NCBI GenBank assembly: GCA_002083365.1
Contig: LVWS01000032.1
Span: 124,001 to 188,000 of the forward strand
Length of the DNA: 64,000 nucleotides
Direction: 5' to 3'
Origin: Nitrospira sp. SG-bin1
GTDB lineage: Bacteria > Nitrospirota > Nitrospiria > Nitrospirales > Nitrospiraceae
Shown here: positions 29,914-39,246 of the stretch, in pieces
How positions within the stretch are numbered: the first letter of the stretch is position 1
Layout of the letters: every line of letters starts with the position of its first letter
The notes under the pieces: generated by a model
Told to the model about the DNA's origin: nothing
Database searches by the model: none
The model's input: only the letters and a program-made list of their open reading frames with translations
Translations under genes and position numbers: made by a program

Positions 29914-31261
29914 TGACCAGAAAATTCTTTTCCGGATCCTCGATCAACTTGATATTCTCCAACGGATTACCGTCGACCAGGAGCAGATCCGCTAACGCTC
30001 CTTCTTCCACAACCCCCAGTTTGCCAGGATACGGATTTCTCGGGCCGGACAACGCCAGCAGTTCAGCATTGGTCGAGGTCGCCATCGTCAGCACCTCAGC
30101 CGGCGAGTACCAACGGGTGAGCTTGGTCAGTTGAGCGCCCTGGCGCGCCGCCAGGTTGGCGTCGAACAGAGCATCTGTACCAAAGGCCACTTTGACCTTG
30201 TGCTGCTTGGACCATCGGTAGGCCTGGTCGGTTCCCGCCACCATCTGCGCATACTTGGCCGTGCTCATCGGATCGGCATACGTAAAGGTATCCTTGTCCC
30301 CCGTGAAGGGTTGCAGGCTGAGCCAGATCCCATTTTCTCCGAGGAATTTGATCGTCGCTTCGTCGAGTAACTGGCCATGCTCGATACATTTGACCCCGGC
30401 TTGGACCGCCTGCCGCACCGCTCCTGGCGTGTAGGCGTGGACCGTCACGTAGGTACCCCAGTTGGCGGCCGCGTCCACCGCTGCCCGCATCTCAGCCGAC
30501 GTGTACTGATTGACGTCCAAGGGATCGTCGAGGGACGCCACGCCACCACCGGCCATCACTTTGATCTGCGAGGCACCCATCGCCAGCTGCTCGCGCGACC
30601 GTTGGAGCACAGCGGGCACGCCATCGGCGATAGCCGTCGCATTGACACGCTCGGCAAACGAATGGTCGCCGGGTCGTGACGGAAAGTCGTTGGGCATCCG
30701 GAAGTCGCCGTGGCCGGCGGTTTGCGAGATCGTGGCGCCAGAAGGCCAGATACGCGGGCCCGGCACCAAACCTTGATCGATCGCTCGCTTGAGACCGAAG
30801 ATCGGGCCGCCCATATCGCGAGAGCTGGTGAAGCCCCGCAGCAGCATCTCGTTCGCGCCCTTGGTTGCAACCACCGCGCTGTAGGTAACGTCGCTGGTCA
30901 TCAACACCAATTGCGGCACATTGGCGAACATCATGTGCGTGTGGGCATCAATCAGGCCTGGCATCAGCGTCCGGCCGGCCGCGTCGATGATGACGCTGTC
31001 ACCGCGGCGATCTAAAGAGATCGGCTGTGACGAAATCTTTTCGATCTGGTTGCCACGAACCAGCACGTGGGAGGGCCCGGATAGCTCGGAGCCCTTGCCC
31101 CAAAAAATTCGGACATTTTGGAAAAGCGTGACCGCTGGGGATTCCCGAGAAGTCGCCGGTGCCGGCGACGGGGCGCTGTTCAGGTCGTGGGTGTAACCCA
31201 CAGCTACTCCTCCGATGATCAGAGCCGTAACTAGGGCGCACTGAATGAGAACATGTCGCAT
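29846..31261 (-). CDS. Exported metal-dependent amidohydrolase
   Basis: 471 residues with an N-terminal signal peptide of about 25 residues. The amidohydrolase core has DAHTHMMF (the HxH metal site), a KVMAGGGVAS strand, TVHAYTPGAVRQAV and CIEHGQ with further metal histidines, and FGTDALF with the catalytic Asp. It resembles the imidazolonepropionase-like or Xaa-Pro dipeptidase-like amidohydrolases that act on cyclic amides or dipeptides in the periplasm. Its substrate cannot be read from the sequence. It is a separate unit from the unknown exported protein 120 bases upstream, though the two could be cotranscribed. Confidence 0.87.
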   Translation of the reverse strand: MRHVLIQCALVTALIIGGVAVGYTHDLNSAPSPAPATSRESPAVTLFQNVRIFWGKGSELSGPSHVLVRGNQIEKISSQPISLDRRGDSVIIDAAGRTLMPGLIDAHTHMMFANVPQLVLMTSDVTYSAVVATKGANEMLLRGFTSSRDMGGPIFGLKRAIDQGLVPGPRIWPSGATISQTAGHGDFRMPNDFPSRPGDHSFAERVNATAIADGVPAVLQRSREQLAMGASQIKVMAGGGVASLDDPLDVNQYTSAEMRAAVDAAANWGTYVTVHAYTPGAVRQAVQAGVKCIEHGQLLDEATIKFLGENGIWLSLQPFTGDKDTFTYADPMSTAKYAQMVAGTDQAYRWSKQHKVKVAFGTDALFDANLAARQGAQLTKLTRWYSPAEVLTMATSTNAELLALSGPRNPYPGKLGVVEEGALADLLLVDGNPLENIKLIEDPEKNFLVIMKDGRIYKNLLRCSMECQTSH

Positions 31262-31381
31262 GTTTTCTCCTTTCGCTCACAGCCGTACGGAGATTCTTCC
31301 CGCGCAAGATGGCCGCGTGTCAAAACACGAACTGAACTGTCAATCGAGTTTGCCAGCAGCCTCTCCCCTATCCATATTGAG

Positions 31382-32554
31382 CTATTTCGGTGCCGTAAGT
31401 GCATCTTGTGCCACATGACCCGTCTGTGATTTTTCCATGAGATTGTGCTGAATTTCTTTGGCAATGACCAGCGCCAGCTGGTCGGCGGACAGCGCACCCA
31501 TCGGCAGCTGCCTTGTGTCGGCATAAAAAGGATCATCAGGAGTTGCTGTCCGATGGAGATTGATGAGGATCGCCGCCGGCTGAATCAATCGCCCTGGGTC
31601 CCCGACCATCACAGCCTTGTCTGCCGGCAACACTCTGGTTCGCGTCGCCCAATCTCGCTGATCGATTTTGACAAATGCCACGTTCCAGATACTTCCATTT
31701 AGAAGACTGATAACGGCCAGAGGAGTACGCGCGAGGAATTCCGGTTCTCGCGCGATTTTCTGCAAGGCTTCTCGAACCAGAATCTCATAGAACTTCGTCC
31801 CGGAATCCGGCTGACTGAGTGGAACGACCACCGTGCTGCCAATCTCATAGTACGACTGCCCATCCAGGCTTCGTTGATCATCGACGGTGCGCAGATACGT
31901 CTCGAAAAGTTTTTGGAGCAGCTGAACCCGCTCATCACCAGAAAGCTTTTGAATCTCCTTGTCGGTCCGAATGGGCGCATGCCGAAGGTCTCGTCCTATG
32001 GAGACTGTTTTCGGTTTCTGCCCAGTGTTCGCTTTGCTGATCACCCATTGAAACTCGCGCGCCAGCACCGGCGCAAACCGTTCGGCCTCTCCTAGATAGC
32101 CTCCTTCTCTCATTGACAAGACGCTGATCAACAACCTGACTTGACCGGGATTCACCGTCCGCACGACCAGGAACGGGAACGTTTTCCCCTCACGATTATG
32201 TACGCTCGGTTGAACGATGACGCGTTCGAGCAGTCCTTTGCTCACCGCTTCATCGAACCGCGGAAAGTCTCGTCGATGCCGATTCAAGTAGCCGAACGTC
32301 TCGATGACCGTCTGGAGAGCCGCATGCGCTTCAATCTCACTAAGAGATCCGCTGAGTGCTTCTTCCGTCCCTCGAGCGACAAACACTCGGAACGCAAGAC
32401 CTGGAATCTTGTGGCCTGATCCAGAGACGTCCGCGCTTGCCATTTCAGATTTACCTAGGTTTTCATGAGTGGCATGGATGGCAGTCGTAAAACAGACCAC
32501 CGCAGCCACCGGAACAGAAATTCGCAGAACCTGCACTCTCCAACGAGATGTCAT
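31382..32554 (-). CDS. Exported protein of unknown function
   Basis: 390 residues. The N-terminus has basic residues followed by a hydrophobic stretch (about 10-27) ending in AIHA, a typical Sec signal peptide. The mature part is mixed alpha/beta and has no motif that could be assigned. It lies upstream of the amidohydrolase in the same direction. The 400 bases upstream (32555-32954) show no convincing gene; the open frames there have unnatural composition. Confidence 0.6.
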   Translation of the reverse strand: MTSRWRVQVLRISVPVAAVVCFTTAIHATHENLGKSEMASADVSGSGHKIPGLAFRVFVARGTEEALSGSLSEIEAHAALQTVIETFGYLNRHRRDFPRFDEAVSKGLLERVIVQPSVHNREGKTFPFLVVRTVNPGQVRLLISVLSMREGGYLGEAERFAPVLAREFQWVISKANTGQKPKTVSIGRDLRHAPIRTDKEIQKLSGDERVQLLQKLFETYLRTVDDQRSLDGQSYYEIGSTVVVPLSQPDSGTKFYEILVREALQKIAREPEFLARTPLAVISLLNGSIWNVAFVKIDQRDWATRTRVLPADKAVMVGDPGRLIQPAAILINLHRTATPDDPFYADTRQLPMGALSADQLALVIAKEIQHNLMEKSQTGHVAQDALTAPK

Positions 32555-32954
32555 GAACTCCCTCTCGTTGACCGATCGAACGAACGACGCTTCACCATTA
32601 TGTCATGACTGCTTCGTAGACTTCGAACAGATGAGCACCTCGTGGTTTGGCAACGGAATACTGGGTCATTCCATTCTTCAGAAACACCTGGGCCAATTTA
32701 TTGACTAGCGGCAAATGACATTCCCGCTGTACTCCTATTCCTACAGATGTCGCTCCAATATGTCCCCATGGAGGGCCGGCTCGCGAGTTTGAGAACAACG
32801 CTCGACGCGCATTAATCGATTTGGAAGCTATTGAAAATCCGACCGGTGTATGGAGACAGAAAGAGAAGTTGTAATAGGCCGCTCCGCTGGCACCTTCTTT
32901 GCTCGGTTTACATACAAAGTGGTCACTCCAGACCTGTTGATAAAGGAGGACCCC

Positions 32955-33224
32955 ATGGACGCGACATCCCATCCCGTGACATTCCGGATAGTCTGGTGCC
33001 GACGGCAGAGGGCGAAGGCTCGGACTGATCTTGAGATCAACGCCTGGCGTGCCGAGGAGGAAGGTTTGAGGGACGCCGTGCTACGTCGAGATCACGTCCA
33101 TAAATATCGGCATGCTCCCCCGACGGTGCTTGACCGATATGTCCTGGGCTTCCAGGATGCGATGACGCTTATGCGCGCAGCGCGGGTTGCAGGTTTGCGG
33201 CATGCAGCCGGCAAAAGAACATAG
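32955..33224 (+). CDS. Small basic protein of unknown function
   Basis: 89 residues from an ATG preceded by an excellent AGGAGG ribosome binding site 5 bases away. It is rich in Arg and Ala, has no signal peptide or membrane helix, and is mostly helical by eye. No family was recognised. The good ribosome binding site is the main support. A longer upstream frame from 32850 is open but lacks such a site. Confidence 0.5.
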   Translation: MDATSHPVTFRIVWCRRQRAKARTDLEINAWRAEEEGLRDAVLRRDHVHKYRHAPPTVLDRYVLGFQDAMTLMRAARVAGLRHAAGKRT

Positions 33225-33338
33225 GCCATAGGAGCAGCAACCGCCAGGCCGTCACCAACTTTCCTTTTGTCACACGCCATCCGAACCAGACCGCAATAGT
33301 CCCCGACTCCGGGCCCAGCACGACTGACCCGACATCAC

Positions 33339-33962
33339 TCACCCATTTGAAATGGTTTTCGGAGCCTGAAGACGACTGATGCTGTCCGGCCAGAGTGTGG
33401 CCGGGTCTTTGTCGAAGATGTTCAGCGTGCCAAACGGCAAGACGGCCCATGATCCTTGGCGCATCTCATGGTCGAGCTGCCCCGGAGCCCATCCGGCGAA
33501 TCCGGCAAACCCTCGAAACGTCTCGGTCGGTTTCGACTGCGCCAGGATGCGTTCCAAAACGCGCGGTGTGCCCACATAAATTCCATCGATGATCTGACGT
33601 GTATCAGGCCAAGGCTGCGTCAGTCGAAACAACAGAATCAATTGTCTGCGCTCGACCGGCCCCCCGGCGAACAATCGGTGGGTGGTTCGCTTGAGCGCCG
33701 GGAGGTCCTGCATGGTCTCCCACAAGAGCACATTCGTGGGGCGATTCAGAATGAGGCCGACTGTTCCGCCTCGTCCGTGTTCGACGATGAGCAAGACGGT
33801 TTGACGGAAGTTGGCATCCTCCAATGAAGGACTGGCGACCAAAAGTACGCCTTTTTCAACTGACGACGGCGCGAACTCACGCTGTGCCGGGGCTGGAACA
33901 GCAAGCAGGATGATCCCTAGTCCGGCGAGGAGAACATGGACCGAGACTCTCCGTCTTCTCAT
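33339..33962 (-). CDS. YqgE/AlgH family protein with signal peptide
   Basis: 207 residues. The family core is clear: KGVLLVASPSLEDANFRQTVLLI, VGLILNRPTN, LFAGGPVE and GFAGWAPGQLDHEM are all AlgH/UPF0301 motifs. Family members are normally cytoplasmic and start directly at this core; here about 26 extra N-terminal residues form a Sec signal ending in PAPAQ, so this copy is predicted to be exported. The role of the family is not settled. It stands alone between two short unknown genes. Confidence 0.88.
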   Translation of the reverse strand: MRRRRVSVHVLLAGLGIILLAVPAPAQREFAPSSVEKGVLLVASPSLEDANFRQTVLLIVEHGRGGTVGLILNRPTNVLLWETMQDLPALKRTTHRLFAGGPVERRQLILLFRLTQPWPDTRQIIDGIYVGTPRVLERILAQSKPTETFRGFAGFAGWAPGQLDHEMRQGSWAVLPFGTLNIFDKDPATLWPDSISRLQAPKTISNG

Positions 33963-34160
33963 AAGACGTCAGACGCTTGAATACCTAGCTTGATGCCGCC
34001 TGAGCAGCATCAATCCCGATAGAGAAGTCTTACGTCGCCACAGGCTACGACTCTACCCAAAAGGAGTCAATGGCGATAGAAGCTGAGGGTGAAGATACAG
34101 GAAAAGATCACCGCGGAAAGCATCGATTATGGCTTCCGATACTCTCACTCTCTGCAAACC

Positions 34161-34738
34161 TTAGAAGTGGAACGACAGGCCGCCAACGCCATGAACCGAA
34201 TTCAAGTCCAGCTCGACCGTACCCCCGCCTTGAATACCGAACGTATGAGAAGCATGGATAAACTTACCTTCTGCGAACACGGCAATGTGCTTGGTCAAAA
34301 ACACTTTGATTCCTCCGAGTCCCTGGAAGGCCGGTGCCGTATTTCTACACTCGTTGGTTCCCGCTGTCTGGAATGTAAGGCGTTGCCCTCCTCCACCTAG
34401 ACCGATATAAGGAAACCATCGTCCATTCGGCAAATCTGAAGTAATTCCCATCGGAAAACGAGCGAGCACATTAATGCCGAAGTATGTGGCATTGAGCTCT
34501 AACGTTGACAGCAGGATGCCTGGCCCGATGCTCGAGGACAATACCTGCCCACTCGAAGCATCGGGATTAAAATTGGTCACGTCAATTTATCCGTCTTGAA
34601 GGGAAACGAATAGCCACCGAAACCGGAGATATAGGCATCAACCGGCTTCACCTGAACCTCCTCTTGCGCTCGAGCTGTTCCGGAATAACAAACAATGCAG
34701 GTCAGCAGAAGAAGAACCGCTGAAACGAGTGTCTTCAT
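34161..34738 (-). pseudogene. Outer-membrane beta-barrel protein interrupted by a frameshift
   Basis: The first part (34738-34577) starts at an ATG with a GGAGGTGA ribosome binding site and has a signal peptide ending in ARA, then GFGGYSFPFKTDKLT and a stop. The second part (34580-34161) continues in the -1 frame with VTNFNPD, alternating strands, Y.GLGGGG and a terminal Phe (GGLSFHF), as in small outer-membrane barrels. Joined, they make one protein of about 190 residues. The overlap is GTGA and no slippery heptamer is visible, so a mutation or a sequencing error is likelier than programmed shifting. Confidence 0.65.
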
Positions 34739-35007
34739 CGTCACCTCCAAAATAGAACAAATAACAGTACATATACTTAGGTATACCATGACGTCTTCCA
34801 TAGAGGCAAGAACTATGTGGATTATGGGAAGCTCTAGCTCAATTCAGCGGGGAGAGTGAGCGAGGACCGACTTCGGGTTTCATCTCCCTACATCCCTCCG
34901 GTGCCCCGACAGAGCCGCTTTATATCGGTGCGCATCCGACGCAGGACATCTTCAAGAACGTCGGTAAAAAGAGCGCGGACAGAATCCGCACTCCCTGTCC
35001 AGTTACC

Positions 35008-35415
35008 TCAATACTGGTGAGGCTGGGGAGGGTCCTGATGCAACAGATACCGCACCTTTAACAGGATATTCGCGGCAAATGAACTCTGTAAGGAATGGAC
35101 ATGGAGTTGAGCGAGCCCAACTTGGATATCCAGGCTTTGAATATGTCCTAAATCGTCTTTACGATCTAAACTCTCCATACCAGGAGAGTTCAATGAGTTA
35201 ACCGTCCGCTGCAACCATGGAATCACATGTCGTCCTTCCACCACGTGCGACCCGAGCACGCCAAGGTCATCTGTGCTTTTTCGTTCATCCACTACCTGGG
35301 CAACCTTTACTGCACATCGCTCAATGCCATTCGGTGACTCTCTGGTTGTTGCCCCACTGAAATCGACGACGAGAGGGTTGGTCGTGGCACATGCAGCGCA
35401 GCAACTAAGGAGCAC
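35008..35415 (-). CDS. Small probable lipoprotein of unknown function
   Basis: 135 residues from a GTG at 35415. The frame is also open upstream to an ATT at 35439 preceded by GAGG, which would add a short basic N-region. The N-terminal VLLSCCAAC looks like a lipoprotein signal cut short. The rest has no recognised domain. It lies 65 bases downstream of another lipoprotein gene in the same direction, so the pair may form an operon. The start is uncertain. Confidence 0.45.
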   Translation of the reverse strand: MLLSCCAACATTNPLVVDFSGATTRESPNGIERCAVKVAQVVDERKSTDDLGVLGSHVVEGRHVIPWLQRTVNSLNSPGMESLDRKDDLGHIQSLDIQVGLAQLHVHSLQSSFAANILLKVRYLLHQDPPQPHQY

Positions 35416-35480
35416 CCGGCGTGCATTATTGTTGCCAATCCCCTAGTCCTCATTAGCGACTTTCGTAAATCGATGAGGTG

Positions 35481-36242
35481 CTATGGTGTCGAAGGGGATC
35501 GATCTGGGTGGCTCAATGCCTCAATGATCTGATCGGCAGTACGGCTGATACTCTGCTGGAGTGCTTCTTTAATCCGCTTGCCGCCGTCGCTGGCCCATGC
35601 GTTTGCGACATCCGTTTTAGAATTTCCTTGGACGGTCAATGGTACATGATGAGAAATTTTTGTCTTGTATAGCGGGGCCATTCTTTTTTCAGCATCATCA
35701 CCGACTTCAGATGGCAGTAGATGAGCAGCTCTCGGCACAACTCGCACTTCCGTATCGAATTTCAAGGTTGAGAAGTCAGATGTGAGAGCATATGTCGGAA
35801 TCAAAAGCAGGAGCGCATCTTCGGAACTGGCCGCTAAGAGAGAAGTAACTTGCTTCGGTCTATTATCATGGACTACTTCGATCTTCTTCACATGCAGCCA
35901 GGGGACGGCCTCAAGCCTGGTACCAAGGGCTTTATGCAGTTCGGTTCCGATTTCATAATCAAGGAGTGCATCGCGAATCGGCCTCACGGCGTCTTCTGCT
36001 GAATTCGCGCGCGAGTTTTCGACAGCTACATCGATCAGCGCGGGAATCAACCCTCCACCGGTATACATGGCTACTTGTGACTTTTCGATATCCGCGACGA
36101 TTTCCTTTTGAGTGGCCATAATTACGCCGTTCGACGAATTGACAGGCCGAGAGAGTTCTGGTGTAAAAGAAATATGTGCGGGTTCAGTAGCGCATGCAGT
36201 CAAGGTGTAGAGAAGAATGCCAGTCAGAATTCTTATGGCCAT
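35481..36242 (-). CDS. Lipoprotein of unknown function
   Basis: 253 residues from the ATG at 36242. A hydrophobic signal ends in TLTAC, a clean lipobox, so the protein is probably lipidated. The mature part has two helical stretches around ENSRANSAEDAVRPIRDALLDYE and a strand-rich middle. No domain was recognised. It is probably transcribed with the smaller lipoprotein gene downstream, and both are divergent from the Sel1 lipoproteins. Confidence 0.65.
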   Translation of the reverse strand: MAIRILTGILLYTLTACATEPAHISFTPELSRPVNSSNGVIMATQKEIVADIEKSQVAMYTGGGLIPALIDVAVENSRANSAEDAVRPIRDALLDYEIGTELHKALGTRLEAVPWLHVKKIEVVHDNRPKQVTSLLAASSEDALLLLIPTYALTSDFSTLKFDTEVRVVPRAAHLLPSEVGDDAEKRMAPLYKTKISHHVPLTVQGNSKTDVANAWASDGGKRIKEALQQSISRTADQIIEALSHPDRSPSTP

Positions 36243-36436
36243 CCTATGCACAGTAGCCCTCCTCGGTTGTTGTCCATGATTGCCGTTCGATTCTCAACAA
36301 GATGATATTAATGACACTCATTAGCACACGAATTGGAGAAGTCAATTTTATTCCAGACATGCTACAGTAGGCGGCACCACACGATGCTCGCGAGATTGAA
36401 CGACGAATCCATGTCCGTTCACTGGGAGAAAGGATC

Positions 36437-37024
36437 ATGAAGATCTACCTGCGATATATCGTAATAATGACCACCTTCTGTACTCTGTCGGCGTGCATCG
36501 ACCCGCCCAAATCTCCCTACGTCGACGTAGGAGACATGGTGTCTCTCATCAATGAGTTACAGACAAGTGCTGAACAAGGAAGCGCCGAGGACCAGTACAA
36601 TCTCGGACTGCGATATGAGAACGCCTTGCCGAAAGACCACAGAGAAGCCGTTCGGTGGTACCGTATGGCGGCCATCCAGCGACATGTCGGTGCCTTTTAT
36701 CGGTTGTGTGTGCTGTCGGACATCGGACGTGGGATGCCGCAGGATTATCAAGAAGCGCTACGGTGGTGCCGCCTTGCCGCCGACCAGGGCCACGGACCGG
36801 CGATGTTCGTGATCGCCACCTACTATGAAAAAGCACGGGGAGTTCCCAAGGACCTCGTGCAAGCGTATCAGTGGTACAACTTGGCGGCTGCGAACGGCTA
36901 TGAAGACGGAGCGAAATGGCGAGACCGTTTAGCGGGGCACATGACACCGACGCAAATCGACCAGGCACAGTTTTTCGCACGGCATTGGAGGCCGAAAACT
37001 CATGACTCCATTCAAGAACGTTAA
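36437..37024 (+). CDS. Sel1-repeat lipoprotein
   Basis: 195 residues with lipobox LSAC (Cys20). At least three Sel1-type repeats follow, with the patterns A..G...AQ(Y)NLG..Y, D...A..WYR.AA and A...G...A. These are helical TPR-like hairpins used for protein contacts. A GAAAGGA site precedes the ATG. It is a paralogue of the gene 228 bases downstream and shares a conserved tail (AYQWYNLAAANG, then a segment like MTPTQID.A). The role is unknown; Sel1 lipoproteins often act in envelope or signalling complexes. Confidence 0.82.
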   Translation: MKIYLRYIVIMTTFCTLSACIDPPKSPYVDVGDMVSLINELQTSAEQGSAEDQYNLGLRYENALPKDHREAVRWYRMAAIQRHVGAFYRLCVLSDIGRGMPQDYQEALRWCRLAADQGHGPAMFVIATYYEKARGVPKDLVQAYQWYNLAAANGYEDGAKWRDRLAGHMTPTQIDQAQFFARHWRPKTHDSIQER

Positions 37025-37252
37025 CCCGAGAGTTTCACCGGTTTATTCCCCATTCTGCCCCATACTTCAGAACGTCACATCTCTGTAATAACCGTCCTAA
37101 CATGGAACATCGAAGGAGCGGGGAAAGCCCAACTTTTGTCTGGCAAACCATGGCGCTCAGCAAGTAATTTACCCTTGAACTCATTCTTTCGGGCTCAGTA
37201 CGATATTCATCGGCCAACGGACAGAGATCCATCACATGACTGATCGTTCAAC

Positions 37253-37840
37253 ATGAATCACCGGCTGCCGCACCTGTCTGTTGCTCTTATAGGACTGTTC
37301 GCGGTGTTCTCAGCCACATCGAGCTGTACCGCGCCACCACCTCACACTCCTCAACCGCTCATTGGTGGATCCGCCGTCGGCGATATCCTCAAACGCGCTC
37401 AGGCCGGGGATCCCAACGCTCAAAACGAGTTGGGTATCCTGTATAGCGAAGGACGAGGCCTTCCGGAAAATTACAGTGAGGCGAAGGATTGGTTCAAAAA
37501 GGCGGCTCATCAAGGACACGCTGGTGCCCAAGTCAACCTCGGTACGCTCTATTCTCTTGGACGTGGTGCCCCATATAGTGACCACATGGCGCTGTTCTGG
37601 TTTCAGAAGGCCGCGGAGCAACGCAATGCATTAGCCTTCGCAAAACTCGGGATGATGTATGAACGAGGGCGGGCCGTGCCTCAGAGCCTGATCGAGGCTC
37701 ACATGTGGTACAACCTTTCGGTCGCCTACGGTGAGAAACGCGCGGCCGCATCGCGCGACGCGGTGGCGTCCCAGATGACGGCGAGTCAGATTGCCGAAGC
37801 GGAAGACCGGGCCAAGAAATGGGCGCCCACTCGTCGATGA
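37253..37840 (+). CDS. Sel1-repeat lipoprotein, paralogue
   Basis: 195 residues, the same length as its paralogue upstream. The signal peptide ends near ATSSC, a less perfect lipobox. Three Sel1 repeats are visible: AQNELGILYSEGRG...NYSEAKDWFKKAA, AQVNLGTLYSLGRG and AFAKLGMMYERGRAVPQ, then AHMWYNLSVAYG and MTASQIAEAE. The 37025-37252 gap may hold its own promoter. The frame on the other strand over its 3' end is not supported. Confidence 0.82.
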   Translation: MNHRLPHLSVALIGLFAVFSATSSCTAPPPHTPQPLIGGSAVGDILKRAQAGDPNAQNELGILYSEGRGLPENYSEAKDWFKKAAHQGHAGAQVNLGTLYSLGRGAPYSDHMALFWFQKAAEQRNALAFAKLGMMYERGRAVPQSLIEAHMWYNLSVAYGEKRAAASRDAVASQMTASQIAEAEDRAKKWAPTRR

Positions 37841-38020
37841 GACCATATCCCGCCACCGTACTCATCCCGCATAATCACCTCAATAGGGATGTTTATTTTC
37901 GGGAATAAGCACGTTTTGGCAAGCTGGAATGCGTCGTAGAGCGCTGCCAATGTTAATGTTGATGTGACCTCGTCCGATGGATACCAGTCTGAGAAATCGA
38001 CGGATTCCGATTTGATTTGG

Positions 38021-38581
38021 TCAATGGGATCGGTTAATCGGTGTACCCTTCTCATCGGGGTCTAGCTGCCTATGCTCGGCGGGATGCACATCAATGACGC
38101 TTCCTGCTTCATTTATTTCTGCCGTCACCGTCGCTCCATCACGAACAGAGGCCGACATTTCTCGCTTTTCCAGAGGGAAAGACCGTTCCCCTTCTGCGGT
38201 CTTTAAGGTAATGATTCCCTGTCTGAGCCCTACTGAGACCACATCTCCCGTAATAAATCGATGAACGCTCTTCGTTCCCTTGGGGTGGACTTCAAGCACG
38301 GCATTGTTTTCATCGATGATGACCGTCACCTCCTCTCCACTGGGAGGCAACTCATGGCCATGTCTGAGCGCACGGTTTTGATTCAATGGGTAAACCGTCC
38401 CGTCAGGAACTTTTACGGCGGGTGAACCGGCTTTTTCGACGATGACGCCCGGGAGGCTTCGGTGTAAGTTGGAAGTCGATATAGTCTCTTCGCACCATCC
38501 GGTCTGCGTAACTAACAATAGCGATATGAATATCCCCAGCACAACAGAGCCTCGTGCACACTTCAGCATAGTCCTCCTCAT
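38021..38581 (-). CDS. Small exported protein of unknown function
   Basis: 186 residues with a Sec signal (basic start, hydrophobic core, cut near WCEE). The mature domain is strand-rich, with repeated short motifs such as GVIVEKAG.PAVKV and VTVIIDENNAVLEVHPKG, then VTAEINEAGSVIDVHPAE, suggesting small beta repeats. The start region carries a duplicated GAGGAGGACTATG, so two start codons 12 bases apart each have a purine-rich site; the first (38581) has the better spacing. It is divergent from the next exported protein. Confidence 0.6.
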   Translation of the reverse strand: MRRTMLKCARGSVVLGIFISLLLVTQTGWCEETISTSNLHRSLPGVIVEKAGSPAVKVPDGTVYPLNQNRALRHGHELPPSGEEVTVIIDENNAVLEVHPKGTKSVHRFITGDVVSVGLRQGIITLKTAEGERSFPLEKREMSASVRDGATVTAEINEAGSVIDVHPAEHRQLDPDEKGTPINRSH

Positions 38582-38806
38582 AGTCCTCCTCCCTCTGTGA
38601 AGTCTCTGTACAGGAACATGGAGCGGTTAGCGAGAGGAAGCGACTCGTTATTTCCCTAGTGCCTCTCGTACGTGGAGCGCACAGAGCATACAGCCGCAAA
38701 GCTAGTGATTCTTCTAGCTTCGCAGCTTCACCTGAGTGGAGTAAGTGGAATATATGGATGGAGAACCAATTATCAACGAAGTAATAACAAAGTGGAGGAT
38801 CTGATC

Positions 38807-39169
38807 ATGCGCCCTATATCGAAGGCTATAGGCCAAACAGTTTTGACTGTTGTGTTCAGCATGGGCTTAACCACAATGGCCCTTGCTTCCTCGGACCGAA
38901 CGGTCTATGACAAACCCGATGTGCAACCGGCTAAGATCATCAAGGGTGTGGTGGTGAACGTTGAAGAGAAGGACCGACCATCCCAAAGATGGGATGTATC
39001 GGTTAAAGATCGTGAAACCGGCGAAGTGGTAGTGTTGCATCTAGATAAACGGACAACAAGAAAAGCAAACATGATGAACCCTGATTTAGGGGATTATGTC
39101 ATCGCAAGCTATAATGAACAAAACAATTATGCGTACTCGTTCTTAACCGATGCTCGTTCTCATAATTGA
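38807..39169 (+). CDS. Small exported protein of unknown function
   Basis: 120 residues starting at an ATG with GGAGG 7 bases upstream. A signal peptide ends in ALASS. The mature 90 residues have an OB-like, strand-rich look (IIKGVVVNVEEKD, WDVSVKDRETGEVVVLHLD, then GDYVIASYNEQ). It could hold a small OB-fold, but no named family was recognised. The 38582-38806 stretch upstream probably contains promoters for this gene and the divergent one. Confidence 0.6.
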   Translation: MRPISKAIGQTVLTVVFSMGLTTMALASSDRTVYDKPDVQPAKIIKGVVVNVEEKDRPSQRWDVSVKDRETGEVVVLHLDKRTTRKANMMNPDLGDYVIASYNEQNNYAYSFLTDARSHN

Positions 39170-39191
39170 TCACGGACGTTACCATTTTAAA

Positions 39192-39217
39192 GCGACTAGC
39201 GACTAGACTAGCGACTA
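39192..39217 (+). repeat. Short direct repeats of GCGACTA
   Basis: GCGACTA occurs at 39192, 39199 and 39211, with a partial GACTA between. It lies in the gap between the small exported protein and the convergent cytochrome gene. No function is apparent. Confidence 0.6.
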
Positions 39218-39246
39218 ATGGAGGAGCCGGAGCATAAGCCAGGGGC

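Noticed and set aside
32598..32972. Minus-strand frame of 124 residues in the gap before 32955
   Set aside because: No domain or ribosome binding site, and it overlaps the well-started plus-strand small gene.
34577..34580. Programmed -1 frameshift at the GTGA overlap
   Set aside because: No slippery heptamer or downstream stem is visible, so mutation or sequence error is more likely.
37786..38055. Open frame opposite the second Sel1 gene
   Set aside because: It overlaps a well-supported gene, has no ribosome binding site and no recognisable motif.
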